DNA of 64,000 bases from Natrinema ejinorense (GCF_002494345.1 NZ_NXNI01000001.1:2418001-2482000), one strand, 5' to 3'; shown: positions 36,821 through 46,470, numbered from the stretch's first letter. Notes: generated from the sequence alone by a model not told the origin. Numbers and translations are program-made.

Positions 36821-38181
36821 TGGACAGGGACACAGCGGAACCCGACGCGGACGCGATTCCGGGTCCGAACGCCCAGCAGTGGGTGGACTTCCACCAGGAG
36901 TACTCCGCGCCCAGCGAGTACTCCCACGAGTTCGTCTGGGACATCACTCGCGAGGCCGACGGGCCGTTCGTCACCGACGTCGACGGCAACGTGCTCCTCG
37001 ATTTCACCTGCCACATCGGCGCGGCACCGCTTGGCTACAACAACGAGAAGGTCCTCGGAAAGCTCCGGGAGTTCGACCTCGTCGAGCCGATGAAGATCGC
37101 CGGCCAGGACATGTACTTCGGCTCCGGCCCGAGCCCCGACGACGCCGACTTCCCCGGCTCGAGTCACCTCATGGCGAAGCTCACCGAGGTCTCGAGTCAG
37201 TACGGCATGGACACCGTCTTCCTCTCGAACTCCGGCGCGGAGGCCATGGAGAACGCGATGAAGATCACCCACGATCGGCGAGCGCCCGCGAAATACGGCG
37301 TCGCCTTCTCCGGGAGTTTCCACGGCCGCACCCTCGGAACGCTCTCGCTGACGAAGTCCAAGGAGGTCTACACGCGCCACTACCCCGAGATCAGCGGGAT
37401 CGAAACGGTCCCGTTCTGTGCCGATCGCGGCTGTGACGCCGATAGCTGTGACTGTGGCTTCTTCACCGATCCGGGCTCGCAACTCCGTAACTCGCTGTCG
37501 CCCGAGGGCGGTCACATCAATCCCGACGAGATCGCCTTCCTCACCCTCGAGCCCATCCAGGGCGTCGGCGGCTACCGCTTCCCCAGCGAGGCCTTCATGC
37601 AGGAGGTCGCGGACGTCACCGACGAGTACGACATCCCGCTGGTCGTCGACGAGATCCAGTCGGGCGTGGGCCGCACCGGCGAGATCTGGGCCTCCGATCA
37701 CTATCCCATCGAACCCGACGTCATCGCCAGCGCGAAGGCCCTGCGCGTCGGCGCGACCATCTCGCGGTCGGAGGTCTTCCCCAGCCAGAAGAACCGGCTG
37801 GGATCGACGTTTGGCGGCGGCGACCTGCTGGGCTCGATGATGGGCGCGTTGACGCTCGAGGCGATCCAGGAACACGACCTGCTCGACAACGCGACTCGGC
37901 GCGGCGAGCAGGCCAAAGAGCTTCTGCGCGACGATGCACCCAACTACGTCGAGGACGTCCGCGGCAAGGGCCTGATGCTCGCCGTCGAGTTCGACACCCC
38001 CGAGCGCCGGAGTGCGGTCGTCCAGGCCGCCCTCGAGCGCGGCCTCCTGACGCTCGGCTGCGGCAAGAAGACCATTCGGCTGCTCCCGCCGCTGGACTCG
38101 ACCGAACGCGAGATCGAAATGGGGATCGACATCTTCCTCGAGGCGATCGAGGCCGTCGGCGCGAGCGCGAAGGCGGCCTGA
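36820..38181 (+). CDS. Class III aminotransferase, second copy
   Basis: A 453-residue class III PLP aminotransferase. The PLP-binding lysine is in ASAKALRVGATIS, the Asp that holds the pyridine ring is in DEIQSGVGRTG, and the phosphate region is NSGAEAMENAMK. A Cys-rich stretch (CADRGCDADSCDCGFF) is unusual and could be a metal or disulfide site. The family includes acetylornithine, lysine 6- and diaminobutyrate aminotransferases. Together with the first copy at 28374, the island has two candidates for the amino-transfer step of diaminobutyrate breakdown. The shared palindrome overlaps its start codon. Confidence 0.85.
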   Translation: MDRDTAEPDADAIPGPNAQQWVDFHQEYSAPSEYSHEFVWDITREADGPFVTDVDGNVLLDFTCHIGAAPLGYNNEKVLGKLREFDLVEPMKIAGQDMYFGSGPSPDDADFPGSSHLMAKLTEVSSQYGMDTVFLSNSGAEAMENAMKITHDRRAPAKYGVAFSGSFHGRTLGTLSLTKSKEVYTRHYPEISGIETVPFCADRGCDADSCDCGFFTDPGSQLRNSLSPEGGHINPDEIAFLTLEPIQGVGGYRFPSEAFMQEVADVTDEYDIPLVVDEIQSGVGRTGEIWASDHYPIEPDVIASAKALRVGATISRSEVFPSQKNRLGSTFGGGDLLGSMMGALTLEAIQEHDLLDNATRRGEQAKELLRDDAPNYVEDVRGKGLMLAVEFDTPERRSAVVQAALERGLLTLGCGKKTIRLLPPLDSTEREIEMGIDIFLEAIEAVGASAKAA

Positions 38182-38320
38182 CGGTCCTCGTTCCCGCCGA
38201 TCGAACGTCGTTTCCCTAACCGCACCATTCGAGCCCGCTGATCTCCTTTCGCCGGCCAGATACCCGAATCCCGACTCGCTGAATCGACCGGAGCGCGAGG
38301 AACGACTCCGCCGCTCCGCG

Positions 38321-38602
38321 TTAGACCGCGAACGACAACACGCCCGCGATCAGAATGAGCACCGCAGCGACGATCGAGAGCCAGAAGCTCACGGGCCCGA
38401 CGTCGACGCGGTCGGCGTTCTCGTTCAGAATATGGTAGCCGTTACCGAGCACGATCCCGACGCCGCCGATGATCATCAATGCCGTGCTGACGGGCATCAC
38501 GAACCCGTCGAGATCGCCAGTCACGACGTTCGAAACCGCGATCAGGGCGAGGCCGACGCCGACGACCATTTGTGAGATGTGATAGACGACCGGTCGATTC
38601 AC
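38321..38602 (-). CDS. Small membrane protein with three helices
   Basis: A 93-residue hydrophobic protein, with helices at about 10-27, 35-55 and 70-92, and a loop bearing NENADRVDVG. I do not recognise the family. It lies between the second aminotransferase and the dehydratase-family gene, convergent with the former. Confidence 0.6.
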   Translation of the reverse strand: MNRPVVYHISQMVVGVGLALIAVSNVVTGDLDGFVMPVSTALMIIGGVGIVLGNGYHILNENADRVDVGPVSFWLSIVAAVLILIAGVLSFAV

Positions 38603-38700
38603 GTTCGGATTTGTCTACGCAGTGTAGAAAACGTTTCGTTGACATTCGTCGGATCGCCGGCCGGTCCTCCTCGTCGGACGAACGGGAATACGGCCGGCGG

Positions 38701-39969
38701 CTACTCGATCGAGCGCTCGACGACCGCCACGTCCTCGAGCCCCGCCAGCGCCTCGAGCACCCCTTCGAGATGCTTGGGTCCGCTCCCCTCGAGCCCGATC
38801 GTCACCGGCGTCCGATTCGGGTGATCGACCGACGTTCGACGGGCGCGCTCGAGGACGTCCAGTTCGGCACCCTCGGCTTCGACGGTCTCGACTACGTCGC
38901 CGACCGCCGTCGGCCACCCCTCGAGCGCGAGTCTCGCCTCGGTGTAGCGCTCGAGTTCGTGGAGGCCGGTCCGGGTGAGTTCGGCGTGCTCGGTGAGGTT
39001 CACGTTCCCGCCCGAGACGACGACGCCGACGTGCGCTCCCTCGAGGTCCAACTCGTCCGAAAGCGCGGCGGCCAGCGGGGCGGCCCCGGCGCTCTCGGCG
39101 ACCGTCTTCGCGCGCTCGGCGAGCAGCGTCACGGCAGCGGCGATCTCCCGATCGCTCACGCTCACCACGTCGTCGACGACGTCGCGAGCGATCTCGAAGG
39201 TGGTCTCGAGCATGCGCGTGTCCGCGATCCCCTCCGCGACGGTGTCGACGTCCGGGAGTTCGTGGATCTCCTCCCCCTCGAGCGATGGTTTCGCGTGCGC
39301 CGCGCCCTCGGGCTGTACACCGATGACGCGCACGTCGCGCTCGGCTGCTTTCAGAACGGTCCCGATGCCCGAGACGAGCCCGCCGCCGCCGATGGCGACC
39401 AGCACGGTGTCGATGCTGGGGTATTGCTCGAGCAACTCCAGACCGACCGTCCCCTGTCCGGCGACGATGGCCTCGTCGTCGAAGGGATGGACGAACGTCT
39501 CACCGGTCTCGGCGGCGCGCTCGAGGGCGTGCTCGTAGGAGCGCTCGTAGATGTCGCCCTCGACGACCACCTCGGCACCGTAGCCGCGGGTGGCCTCGAT
39601 CTTCGCGGCCGGGGTGACCTCGGGGACGACGATGGTCGTCTCGATATCGAGTCGGTCGCCAGCCAGCGCCACGCCCTGGGCGTGGTTGCCCGCGCTCGAG
39701 GCGATAACGCCCGCCTCGCGCTCGGCGGGCGACAGCTGTGCCATCGTGTTGTACGCGCCTCGAATCTTGAACGAGCCCGTCCGCTGGACGTTCTCGAGTT
39801 TGAGGCCCACCGAGGCCGCACCGCTCATCTCGGCGAACGTCCGCGAGGTGTCCAGGGGCGTCCGGTGGACGACATCGGCGAGACGCTCCCGGGCTGCCTC
39901 GACGTCCTCGCGAGTGACGCGGGATCCACCGGCCCCGTCGATCCCCGTCGAGTCGCTGCTCTCGTTCAT
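38701..39969 (-). CDS. Threonine-dehydratase-family PLP enzyme (IlvA/EutB-like)
   Basis: A 422-residue fold-type II PLP enzyme. The lysine is K68 in RTGSFKIRGA, the glycine loop is GGGG at 194-197, and there is a C-terminal region (about 335-422) that could be an ACT-like domain. Its start overlaps the stop of the M20 gene by 4 bases (ATGA), so the two proteins are made together. In bacterial hydroxyectoine utilisation an enzyme of this family (EutB) acts after deacetylation, which fits this pairing. Ordinary threonine or serine deamination is an equal alternative, as it is longer than typical EutB. Confidence 0.83.
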   Translation of the reverse strand: MNESSDSTGIDGAGGSRVTREDVEAARERLADVVHRTPLDTSRTFAEMSGAASVGLKLENVQRTGSFKIRGAYNTMAQLSPAEREAGVIASSAGNHAQGVALAGDRLDIETTIVVPEVTPAAKIEATRGYGAEVVVEGDIYERSYEHALERAAETGETFVHPFDDEAIVAGQGTVGLELLEQYPSIDTVLVAIGGGGLVSGIGTVLKAAERDVRVIGVQPEGAAHAKPSLEGEEIHELPDVDTVAEGIADTRMLETTFEIARDVVDDVVSVSDREIAAAVTLLAERAKTVAESAGAAPLAAALSDELDLEGAHVGVVVSGGNVNLTEHAELTRTGLHELERYTEARLALEGWPTAVGDVVETVEAEGAELDVLERARRTSVDHPNRTPVTIGLEGSGPKHLEGVLEALAGLEDVAVVERSIE

Positions 39970-41321
39970 TCGTCGATCTCGGCGTCCCCGCCGCCTGCCA
40001 CGTCGTCGACCTGTCCGTCGTCCGCCATCGCGTCGACCTGTGGAACCGGATGTCGGTGCTCGAGTTCCCGGATCGTCCCGACCAGCACGTCGAGGCCGTG
40101 TCGCAGACTTTCCTCGTCGACGTCGAACGTCGGCGTGTGGTGGCTCGTGGGGTGGTCAGTGCCGACGATCATGTACGTCGCCAGGCCGCCGTCCTGCTGG
40201 ACGCGCTCCATGAGGAAAGTCGCGTCCTCGCTCGCGCCGAAGTCGGCGGCCGGCAGAACGTGCTCGATCCCCTCGACGCCGCCGGCGATCTCGCTGACCA
40301 GCGCCTGCAGTTCGGGATCGCTGTCGGCTCGCGGCGACTTGCTGACGACGTCGACCGTGGCGCGGCAGCCGTGCATCTTCGCCGCCGACTTGACCGTCCG
40401 CTCGAGTCGTCGTTCCATGTACTCCATCAGCGCGGTGGTCTCGCCGCGGGCTTCGGCCTCCATGTGTGCGCGCTCGGCGATGACGTTGCTCGCGGTCCCC
40501 GCTTCCGCTTTCCCGACGTTGACGCGGGTCATCCCGTCGCTGTGCCGGGGGATCCCGTACGCGTTCTCGATCGCCGTCCCCATGGCGTGCATGGCGTTGT
40601 CGCCTTCCTGTGGGGCCTTCCCGGCGTGCGCGGAGGTCCCCTCGATGGTCGCGTCGACGTGGCACATCGCCAGTGGCTTCTCGATGCCGGCCACCACTTC
40701 GCCGGTCGGGTGGTCGAGTCCGACGTGGATCGCGAGCAGGTAGTCCAGGTCGTCGGCGAACTCGCTCTTGGCCATCGGACAGCCCCCGCCGCCGGTCTCC
40801 TCGGCGGGCTGGAAGAAGACGACCAGCCGTCCCGAGAAGTCGCTCTCCGCGATCGCCTCGAGGGTCGCCAGCCCCCAGGTCATGTGGGCGTCGTGGCCAC
40901 AGGCGTGCATCGTCCCGTCGATCTCCGAGCGAAAGCCCTCGTCGACGGGGTCGTGATCATCGTCGGTCGATTCCTCGATGAACAGCGCGTCGATGTCGAC
41001 GCGCAGCCCGATCGCCGGCCCTTCGCCGCGCTCGAGGACCGCGACCGCGCCGGTGTTGCCGCCGGTCATCCGCTCGAGGAGCGCGTCGTCCGCGCCACGC
41101 TCGCGGGCGCGCTCGAGCCACGGCGTGAGATCGGCATCGGGGACGGCCATCCGATCGGCGGGGTCGTAGGCGTCCGGGCCGACGGCCAGTTCGTCGACGC
41201 CGATAGCCCGGATTTCCTCGACGACGCGAGCGGTGGTGTAGAACTCGCGCCACGCGGGCTCGGGGTAGCGGTGCAGACTCCGCCGGAGGGACACGAGGCG
41301 GTCCCGTATCGGCTCGTTCAT
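39966..41321 (-). CDS. M20-family amidohydrolase, second copy
   Basis: A 451-residue paralog of the enzyme at 32507-33787, with the same motifs: C141 and H143 in MHACGHDAH, E174/E175 in FFQPAEE, AIHVGLDHPTGE, and TSHHTPTFD. It has an added acidic tail of about 25 residues. It should remove an acyl group from an amino acid; N-acetyl-2,4-diaminobutyrate is the context-based guess (DoeB2-like). It forms an operon with the dehydratase-family gene. The promoter is shared divergently with the hydroxyacid dehydrogenase gene; the TATA (TTAATTATA on the plus strand, 41348-41356) abuts the island palindrome. Confidence 0.85.
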   Translation of the reverse strand: MNEPIRDRLVSLRRSLHRYPEPAWREFYTTARVVEEIRAIGVDELAVGPDAYDPADRMAVPDADLTPWLERARERGADDALLERMTGGNTGAVAVLERGEGPAIGLRVDIDALFIEESTDDDHDPVDEGFRSEIDGTMHACGHDAHMTWGLATLEAIAESDFSGRLVVFFQPAEETGGGGCPMAKSEFADDLDYLLAIHVGLDHPTGEVVAGIEKPLAMCHVDATIEGTSAHAGKAPQEGDNAMHAMGTAIENAYGIPRHSDGMTRVNVGKAEAGTASNVIAERAHMEAEARGETTALMEYMERRLERTVKSAAKMHGCRATVDVVSKSPRADSDPELQALVSEIAGGVEGIEHVLPAADFGASEDATFLMERVQQDGGLATYMIVGTDHPTSHHTPTFDVDEESLRHGLDVLVGTIRELEHRHPVPQVDAMADDGQVDDVAGGGDAEIDE

Positions 41322-41354
41322 GCGAGTCGCTGACGCGCCCCAGCAACTTAATTA

Positions 41355-41371
41355 TACACAATCAGTGTTTA
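41355..41371. promoter_or_regulatory. Island palindrome, site 5 (TACACA-N5-TGTTTA)
   Basis: TACACA-ATCAG-TGTTTA lies in the 111-base gap between the divergent M20 gene and the hydroxyacid dehydrogenase gene, beside the TATA of the M20 gene. A further TACACA half site follows at 41379-41384. It can serve both transcription units. Confidence 0.55.
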
Positions 41372-41432
41372 CGATGGATACACAAAAGGAATAAGTCGGC
41401 CGATGACAATCGTAGGCCAACGTACCAACCCT

Positions 41433-42410
41433 ATGAGCACCGATCCAGACGTCGTCGTTCTTCGAGAGGGGACGGAAGGGCTGTCGATGGAATCGTACGC
41501 CGAAACGCTTCGCGATCGGTTGCCCGACCACACCGTCGCGCTCGCGCGGACGCCGAAAGCGGAGCGCGAACTCGTTCCGAAGGCACGGGTCGTCACCGGG
41601 ATCACGATCGATGCCGACCTCCTCGAGCGGGCCGACCGTCTCGAACTGTTCGCGTGTACCTTCGCCGGCACCGACCACGTGCCGATGGACGCGCTGGCCG
41701 ACCACGGCGTCACCGTGACGAACGCGGGGGGCATCCACGCGCCCGGCATCGCCGAGCAATCGATCGGCAACATGCTCGTCTTCGCGCGCCGGCTCCACGA
41801 GGGCTGGCGGCGCAAGGAGAACAGCGAGTGGCGGCACTTCCAGTCCCACGAATTTACCGACAGCACCGTCACGATCGTCGGTCTCGGCTCGATCGGGCAG
41901 GAGATCGTCCAGCGCCTCGAGGGGTTCGAGGTCGAGACGATCGGCATCCGCTACACCCCCGAGAAAGGCGGCCCCACCGACGAGGTGCTCGGCTTCGAGA
42001 CGGACGACGTTCACGAGGCGTTCTCCCGGAGCGACTACGTCGTCCTCGCCTGTCCGCTCAACGACCTGACTCGCGGGCTCGTGGGCGAGGACGAACTGGC
42101 GACGCTCCCCCCGAACGCGGTCGTCGTCAACGCGGCCCGCGGCGGCATCGTCGATACCGACGCGCTCGTCTCGGCGCTGCAGTTCGAGGGGATCCGCGGC
42201 GCTGCACTCGACGTTACCGACCCCGAGCCGCTCCCCGCCGATCACCCGCTCTGGGACCTCGAGAACTGTCTCATCACGCCCCACACCGGCGGTCACACGC
42301 CGAAACACTGGGACCGGCTGGCGGACATCGTCGCGGGCAACGTCGACGCCCTCGAGACCGGCGGCGAGCTCGAAAACGCCGTCTTCCAGCCGGACGCCGA
42401 CGCAGCGTAA
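41433..42410 (+). CDS. D-2-hydroxyacid dehydrogenase
   Basis: A 325-residue NAD-dependent dehydrogenase. The Rossmann motif is GLGSIGQEIVQRL at about 150-162. The catalytic triad is visible as R236 (NAARGGIVD), E265 (DVTDPEPLP) and H284 (TPHTGG). It should reduce a 2-oxo acid to a D-2-hydroxy acid or run the reverse. ATG 41433 (MSTDPDVVVLREG) is preferred by its sequence; ATG 41403 is also possible. It lies one base before the FAD/Fe-S gene, an arrangement that points to one pathway for a D-hydroxy acid. Confidence 0.85.
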   Translation: MSTDPDVVVLREGTEGLSMESYAETLRDRLPDHTVALARTPKAERELVPKARVVTGITIDADLLERADRLELFACTFAGTDHVPMDALADHGVTVTNAGGIHAPGIAEQSIGNMLVFARRLHEGWRRKENSEWRHFQSHEFTDSTVTIVGLGSIGQEIVQRLEGFEVETIGIRYTPEKGGPTDEVLGFETDDVHEAFSRSDYVVLACPLNDLTRGLVGEDELATLPPNAVVVNAARGGIVDTDALVSALQFEGIRGAALDVTDPEPLPADHPLWDLENCLITPHTGGHTPKHWDRLADIVAGNVDALETGGELENAVFQPDADAA

Positions 42411-42411
42411 G

Positions 42412-45400
42412 ATGGCGACCGATAACTCGCGGTCGACGACCGACCACAGCGAGCGGACGTCGACCCCGGACGAGCGGGAGCTCGGACCGCCGTCGGATCC
42501 GCGAACCGGCGATCCCGCAGCGGACCCGCGCGCCGACTACGACTACGTGGGCGGCGATATCGATCGGCCCGAACTCGTCGCGGCCCTCGACGAGCGGATC
42601 GACGGGGAGGTCCGGTTCGACGAGTACAGCCGGCGACTCTACGCGACCGATGCGAGCGCCTACGAGGTGACCCCGGTCGGCGTCGTCCTTCCGCGCTCGA
42701 CCGACGACGTCGCTGCAGTCGTCGAGTACTGCGCGGACAACGGGATACGGGTCCTCCCCCGGGGCGGTGGCACCAGCCTCGCCGGCCAGGCGGTCAACGA
42801 GGCCGTCGTCCTCGATTTCACGACGCACATGGGCGACGTACTCGAGGTCGCGCCCGACGAACGCCACGCGACGGCCCAGGCCGGAACCGTCCTCGCGGAC
42901 CTCAACGGCGCACTCGAGGCCCACGACCTGAAGTTCGCGCCCGATCCCGCGGCGGGAAATCGCAGCACGATCGGCGGCGCGATCGGCAACAACTCCACGG
43001 GCGCACACTCGCTGCAGTACGGCAAGACCGACGCCTACGTCGACGAGGTCGAGGTCGTCCTCGCCGACGGCTCCGTCGAGCGCTTCGGCGAAGTGACGGT
43101 CGCCGACCTCCGCGAGAACGCAGATCCAGACGGCGACTTCCTCGAGCGGATCTCCGAGGTACTGCGCCGCGTCGTCGACGAGGAAGCCGCGGCGATCAGC
43201 GAGGTCTTCCCACAACTCAAACGGAACGTCTCCGGCTACAACCTCGATCGGTTGGTCGCGGAAGCCTACGGCGAGCCCGAGGCGTTCGACGAAAACACCG
43301 ACGAGACGGTCGAAATCGACGGCGATCCCGAGCCCGACGCGACCGTCAACCTCGCCCGCGTCTTCGCCGGCAGCGAGGGGACGCTCGGCGTGATCACGGA
43401 GGCCACCGTCTCGCTCGAGCCCGTTCCCGAGACGACGGGCGTCGCGTTGTTGACCTACGAGGACTTGCTCGAGGCGATGGCCGACGTCGACACGATCGTC
43501 CGCAACTACGACCCCGCGGCGATCGAGGCGATCGACGACGTGTTGCTCGAACTCGCCCGGAACACCGAGGAGTTCGCCGACCTCGCGGCGACCCTCCCCG
43601 AGGGGACCGAGACGGCGCTGCTCGTCGAGTTCTACGCCGACAGCGAGGCCGACGCGCGGCGAAACGTGTCCGAAATGCTCGCCGACCGGCTCCCGGAACC
43701 GCAGGCCCCGACACCGAACGGCGGAACGACCGTCCAGGAGCGGGAGGCCGGTGAAGCCCCCGTCCGCGCGTTCGACGCCCTCGAGGCCTACGAGCCCGCC
43801 GATCGCGCGGAACTCTGGAAGCTCCGCAAGAGCGCGGCACCGATCCTGCTCTCGCGGACCTCCGACGCCAAGCACATCTCGTTCATCGAGGACACGGCCG
43901 TCCCGACGGAGAACCTCGCGGACTACGTCGCCGACTTCCAGGACGTACTCGAGGAACAGGACACGTTCGCGAGCTTCTACGCCCACGCCGGGCCGGGCTG
44001 TATGCACATGCGGCCGCTGGTCGATACCAAGAGTCCGGCCGGGCTGACCCAGTTCGAGGCGATCGCCGACGCCGTGACCGATCTCGTCGTCCAGTACGGC
44101 GGGTCGGTCTCGGGCGAACACGGCGACGGGCGCGCTCGGACCCAGTGGAACCGGAAACTCTACGGCGAGGACGTCTGGTCGCTGTTCCGCGACCTGAAGA
44201 CGGCCTTCGACCCCGACTGGCTCCTCAATCCGGGCACCGTCTGTGGCGATCACGACATGACCGAGCACCTCCGGTTCTCGCCCGACTACGAGTTCGATGC
44301 CGGCTTCGAGCCCGCCCTCGAGTGGGACGTCGACAACGGCATGCAGGGGATGGTCGAACTCTGTCACGGCTGTGCCGGCTGTCGGGGCAGTCAGGAGACG
44401 ACCGGCGGCGTGATGTGTCCGACCTACCGCGCGGCCGAAGAGGAGAGTCTGAGCACCCGTGGGCGCGCGAACATGCTTCGCGGTGCGATGAACGGCGAAC
44501 TCGACGCGGAGACCGCCGATCCGGAGTTCCTGGCGGAGGTGATGGACCTCTGTATCGGCTGCAAGGGCTGTGCCCGGGACTGTCCGAGCGAGGTCGACAT
44601 GGCCAAACTCAAAGCCGAAGTCGAGCACGCGAACCACGAGGAAAACGGGGCGTCCCTCCGCGATCGGCTCTTCGCCAACGTCGACCGACTCAACGCCGTC
44701 GGCTCGGCGCTCGCGCCCCTCTCGAACTGGGCCGCGTCGCTGCCCGGTGCCGGCACGATCGCCGAGAAAACGGTCGGCATCGCGCGCGAACGCGACCTAC
44801 CGACGTTCGCGAGCGAGAGCTTCGCGGACTGGTTCGAGGCCCGTGGCGGCTCCCGGGTCCCGCTCGAGGAGGCCACGCGCACGGTCTTACTCTTCCCCGA
44901 TACCTACACCAACTACAACCATCCGCGAGCGGGGAAGGCGGCCGTGCAGGTGCTCGAGACGGCCGGCGTCCGCGTCGAACTCCCCGACGGCGTGACCTCG
45001 ACCGGCCGGCCGGCGCACTCGAAGGGGTTCCTCGACGTCTCGCGCGAGCGCGCCCGAACCAACGTCGAGGCGCTGGCTCCCCGAATCGAGGACGGCTGGG
45101 AGGTCGTCCTGGTCGAGCCCTCGGACGCGGTGATGCTCCAGTCGGACTATCTGGACCTACTGTCCGGACGCGACGCGGAGCGGGTCGCGGCCAACACCTA
45201 CGGCGTCATGGAGTATCTCGACCGGTTCGAACTGGCAGCCGACCTGCCGACCGCCGCGCCCGGCGAACGGCTGACCTACCACGGCCACTGCCATCAGAAG
45301 GCGACGAAGAAAGACGGACACGCGGCCGCCGTCCTGCGGACGGCCGGCTACGAGGTCGACGCGCTCGATTCGGGCTGTTGTGGCATGGCCGGCTCCTTTG

Positions 45401-45588
45401 GCTACGAGGCCGAACACTACTCGCTGAGCCAGTCGATCGCGCGAATTCTCTTCGATCAGGTCGACGACAGCGACGGCGAGACCGTCGTCGCGCCGGGGGC
45501 GTCCTGCCGGACCCAGCTCTCCGGCTACGACGGCTGTGACGACCCGCCCCACCCGATCGAAAAACTCGCGGCTGCGCTTTCGCGGTAG
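42412..45588 (+). CDS. FAD- and Fe-S-containing D-hydroxyacid oxidase (D-lactate dehydrogenase/GlcDF-like)
   Basis: A 1058-residue fusion. The N-terminal half (about 80-600) is a vanillyl-alcohol-oxidase-type FAD domain, with PRGGGTSLAGQAVNEAVVLDF, ATAQAGTVLADLN and SGEHGDGRARTQWN. The C-terminal half resembles GlcF/DLD subunits, with 4Fe-4S motifs CHGCAGC (about residue 650) and CIGCKGCARDC (about 715), then CCG domains (GHCHQKA, SGCCGMAG). It should oxidise a D-2-hydroxy acid such as D-lactate or glycolate and pass electrons to the quinone pool. It is one base after the hydroxyacid dehydrogenase. Confidence 0.9.
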   Translation: MATDNSRSTTDHSERTSTPDERELGPPSDPRTGDPAADPRADYDYVGGDIDRPELVAALDERIDGEVRFDEYSRRLYATDASAYEVTPVGVVLPRSTDDVAAVVEYCADNGIRVLPRGGGTSLAGQAVNEAVVLDFTTHMGDVLEVAPDERHATAQAGTVLADLNGALEAHDLKFAPDPAAGNRSTIGGAIGNNSTGAHSLQYGKTDAYVDEVEVVLADGSVERFGEVTVADLRENADPDGDFLERISEVLRRVVDEEAAAISEVFPQLKRNVSGYNLDRLVAEAYGEPEAFDENTDETVEIDGDPEPDATVNLARVFAGSEGTLGVITEATVSLEPVPETTGVALLTYEDLLEAMADVDTIVRNYDPAAIEAIDDVLLELARNTEEFADLAATLPEGTETALLVEFYADSEADARRNVSEMLADRLPEPQAPTPNGGTTVQEREAGEAPVRAFDALEAYEPADRAELWKLRKSAAPILLSRTSDAKHISFIEDTAVPTENLADYVADFQDVLEEQDTFASFYAHAGPGCMHMRPLVDTKSPAGLTQFEAIADAVTDLVVQYGGSVSGEHGDGRARTQWNRKLYGEDVWSLFRDLKTAFDPDWLLNPGTVCGDHDMTEHLRFSPDYEFDAGFEPALEWDVDNGMQGMVELCHGCAGCRGSQETTGGVMCPTYRAAEEESLSTRGRANMLRGAMNGELDAETADPEFLAEVMDLCIGCKGCARDCPSEVDMAKLKAEVEHANHEENGASLRDRLFANVDRLNAVGSALAPLSNWAASLPGAGTIAEKTVGIARERDLPTFASESFADWFEARGGSRVPLEEATRTVLLFPDTYTNYNHPRAGKAAVQVLETAGVRVELPDGVTSTGRPAHSKGFLDVSRERARTNVEALAPRIEDGWEVVLVEPSDAVMLQSDYLDLLSGRDAERVAANTYGVMEYLDRFELAADLPTAAPGERLTYHGHCHQKATKKDGHAAAVLRTAGYEVDALDSGCCGMAGSFGYEAEHYSLSQSIARILFDQVDDSDGETVVAPGASCRTQLSGYDGCDDPPHPIEKLAAALSR

Positions 45589-45688
45589 ACCCCCTCACGG
45601 AATCGAATCGACGCACTGTCGCGTCTCGCCGTCTCCACTCGAGTTCTCTCCCGCGCTCTCGTCGTCTCTGGTAGGCTCTCGAGTCCGC

Positions 45689-46363
45689 CTACCGTCGCTC
45701 TTCGTCCGTCGTCCGATCGTCGGCCGTGTCGAACGGGACCGTTGGATCGCTCTTCTGGGGATGTTTCGACTCGCCGAACCCGCCGCTCAGCACTCGAGCG
45801 AGCGTTTCTTCGACAGTTTCGTCCGTTTCGGTGACCCGGTCGGCGTCGGCTTCGACCACGAACCCCGAGGAGACGTTCGGCGCCGTCGGAATGAACAGTA
45901 CCACTCGCCCGTCGTCGGTCGTGTGTCCGGTCTTGAAGGCAGGCATCTCGACGTCGTCCCAGCTCTGGACCCTGACCGGCTCCTGTAACGCCTGTTCCGT
46001 GCCGAGCGTGGTTTCGGCGGCGATCTTGGACGCGTTGTAGACGACGCGCAGGCCGGGAACGCGGTTCGCGATGCCGTCGACGGTCCGCGCGAAGACGTCA
46101 CCGATCGTCGTTCGGGTCAACACGCCGACCGCGATCGTCAACAGCAGAAAGGCGCTCAGTGAAGCGGTAATCTGGAGGAGGCGGACGATCAGCATGCGAG
46201 TCGGCTCGTGACCGATGGTGCCGGCCAGCATCGCGGCGTCGAACGTGGGCGTCGGCGTGATACCGGTTACGATCGCGTAGGCCCGGTAGACGACGTACAG
46301 CGTGACGAGTATCGGCCCGATGAGGATCAACCCGCTCGCGAACGTCCGCTTCCACGACGCCAT
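45689..46363 (-). CDS. DUF502 membrane protein
   Basis: A 224-residue protein. Two N-terminal helices (about 8-30 and 55-80), then a soluble part with GVLTRTTIGDVFARTVDGIANRVPGLRVVYNASK and GFVVEADAD. These features match DUF502 proteins, conserved in haloarchaea and many bacteria and in plant LCV-like proteins, with unknown function. ATG 46363 is preferred over 46390 because the conserved stretch begins with MASWKRTFASGL. Confidence 0.85.
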   Translation of the reverse strand: MASWKRTFASGLILIGPILVTLYVVYRAYAIVTGITPTPTFDAAMLAGTIGHEPTRMLIVRLLQITASLSAFLLLTIAVGVLTRTTIGDVFARTVDGIANRVPGLRVVYNASKIAAETTLGTEQALQEPVRVQSWDDVEMPAFKTGHTTDDGRVVLFIPTAPNVSSGFVVEADADRVTETDETVEETLARVLSGGFGESKHPQKSDPTVPFDTADDRTTDEERR

Positions 46364-46470
46364 TATCGACGCATGTGACCGCTGGGACATGAGCCCTTCC
46401 CTTCTCCCGTTCCGGATCGCCGGGGAACTCCGCTACCACGTCTCCCGTCGTGGCTGCTGGTCGGGTTCGA

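Noticed and set aside
42274-44637. 787-codon open frame antisense to the FAD/Fe-S oxidase
   Set aside because: High GC leaves antisense frames open. It has no domain, and the sense frame has clear FAD and Fe-S motifs.
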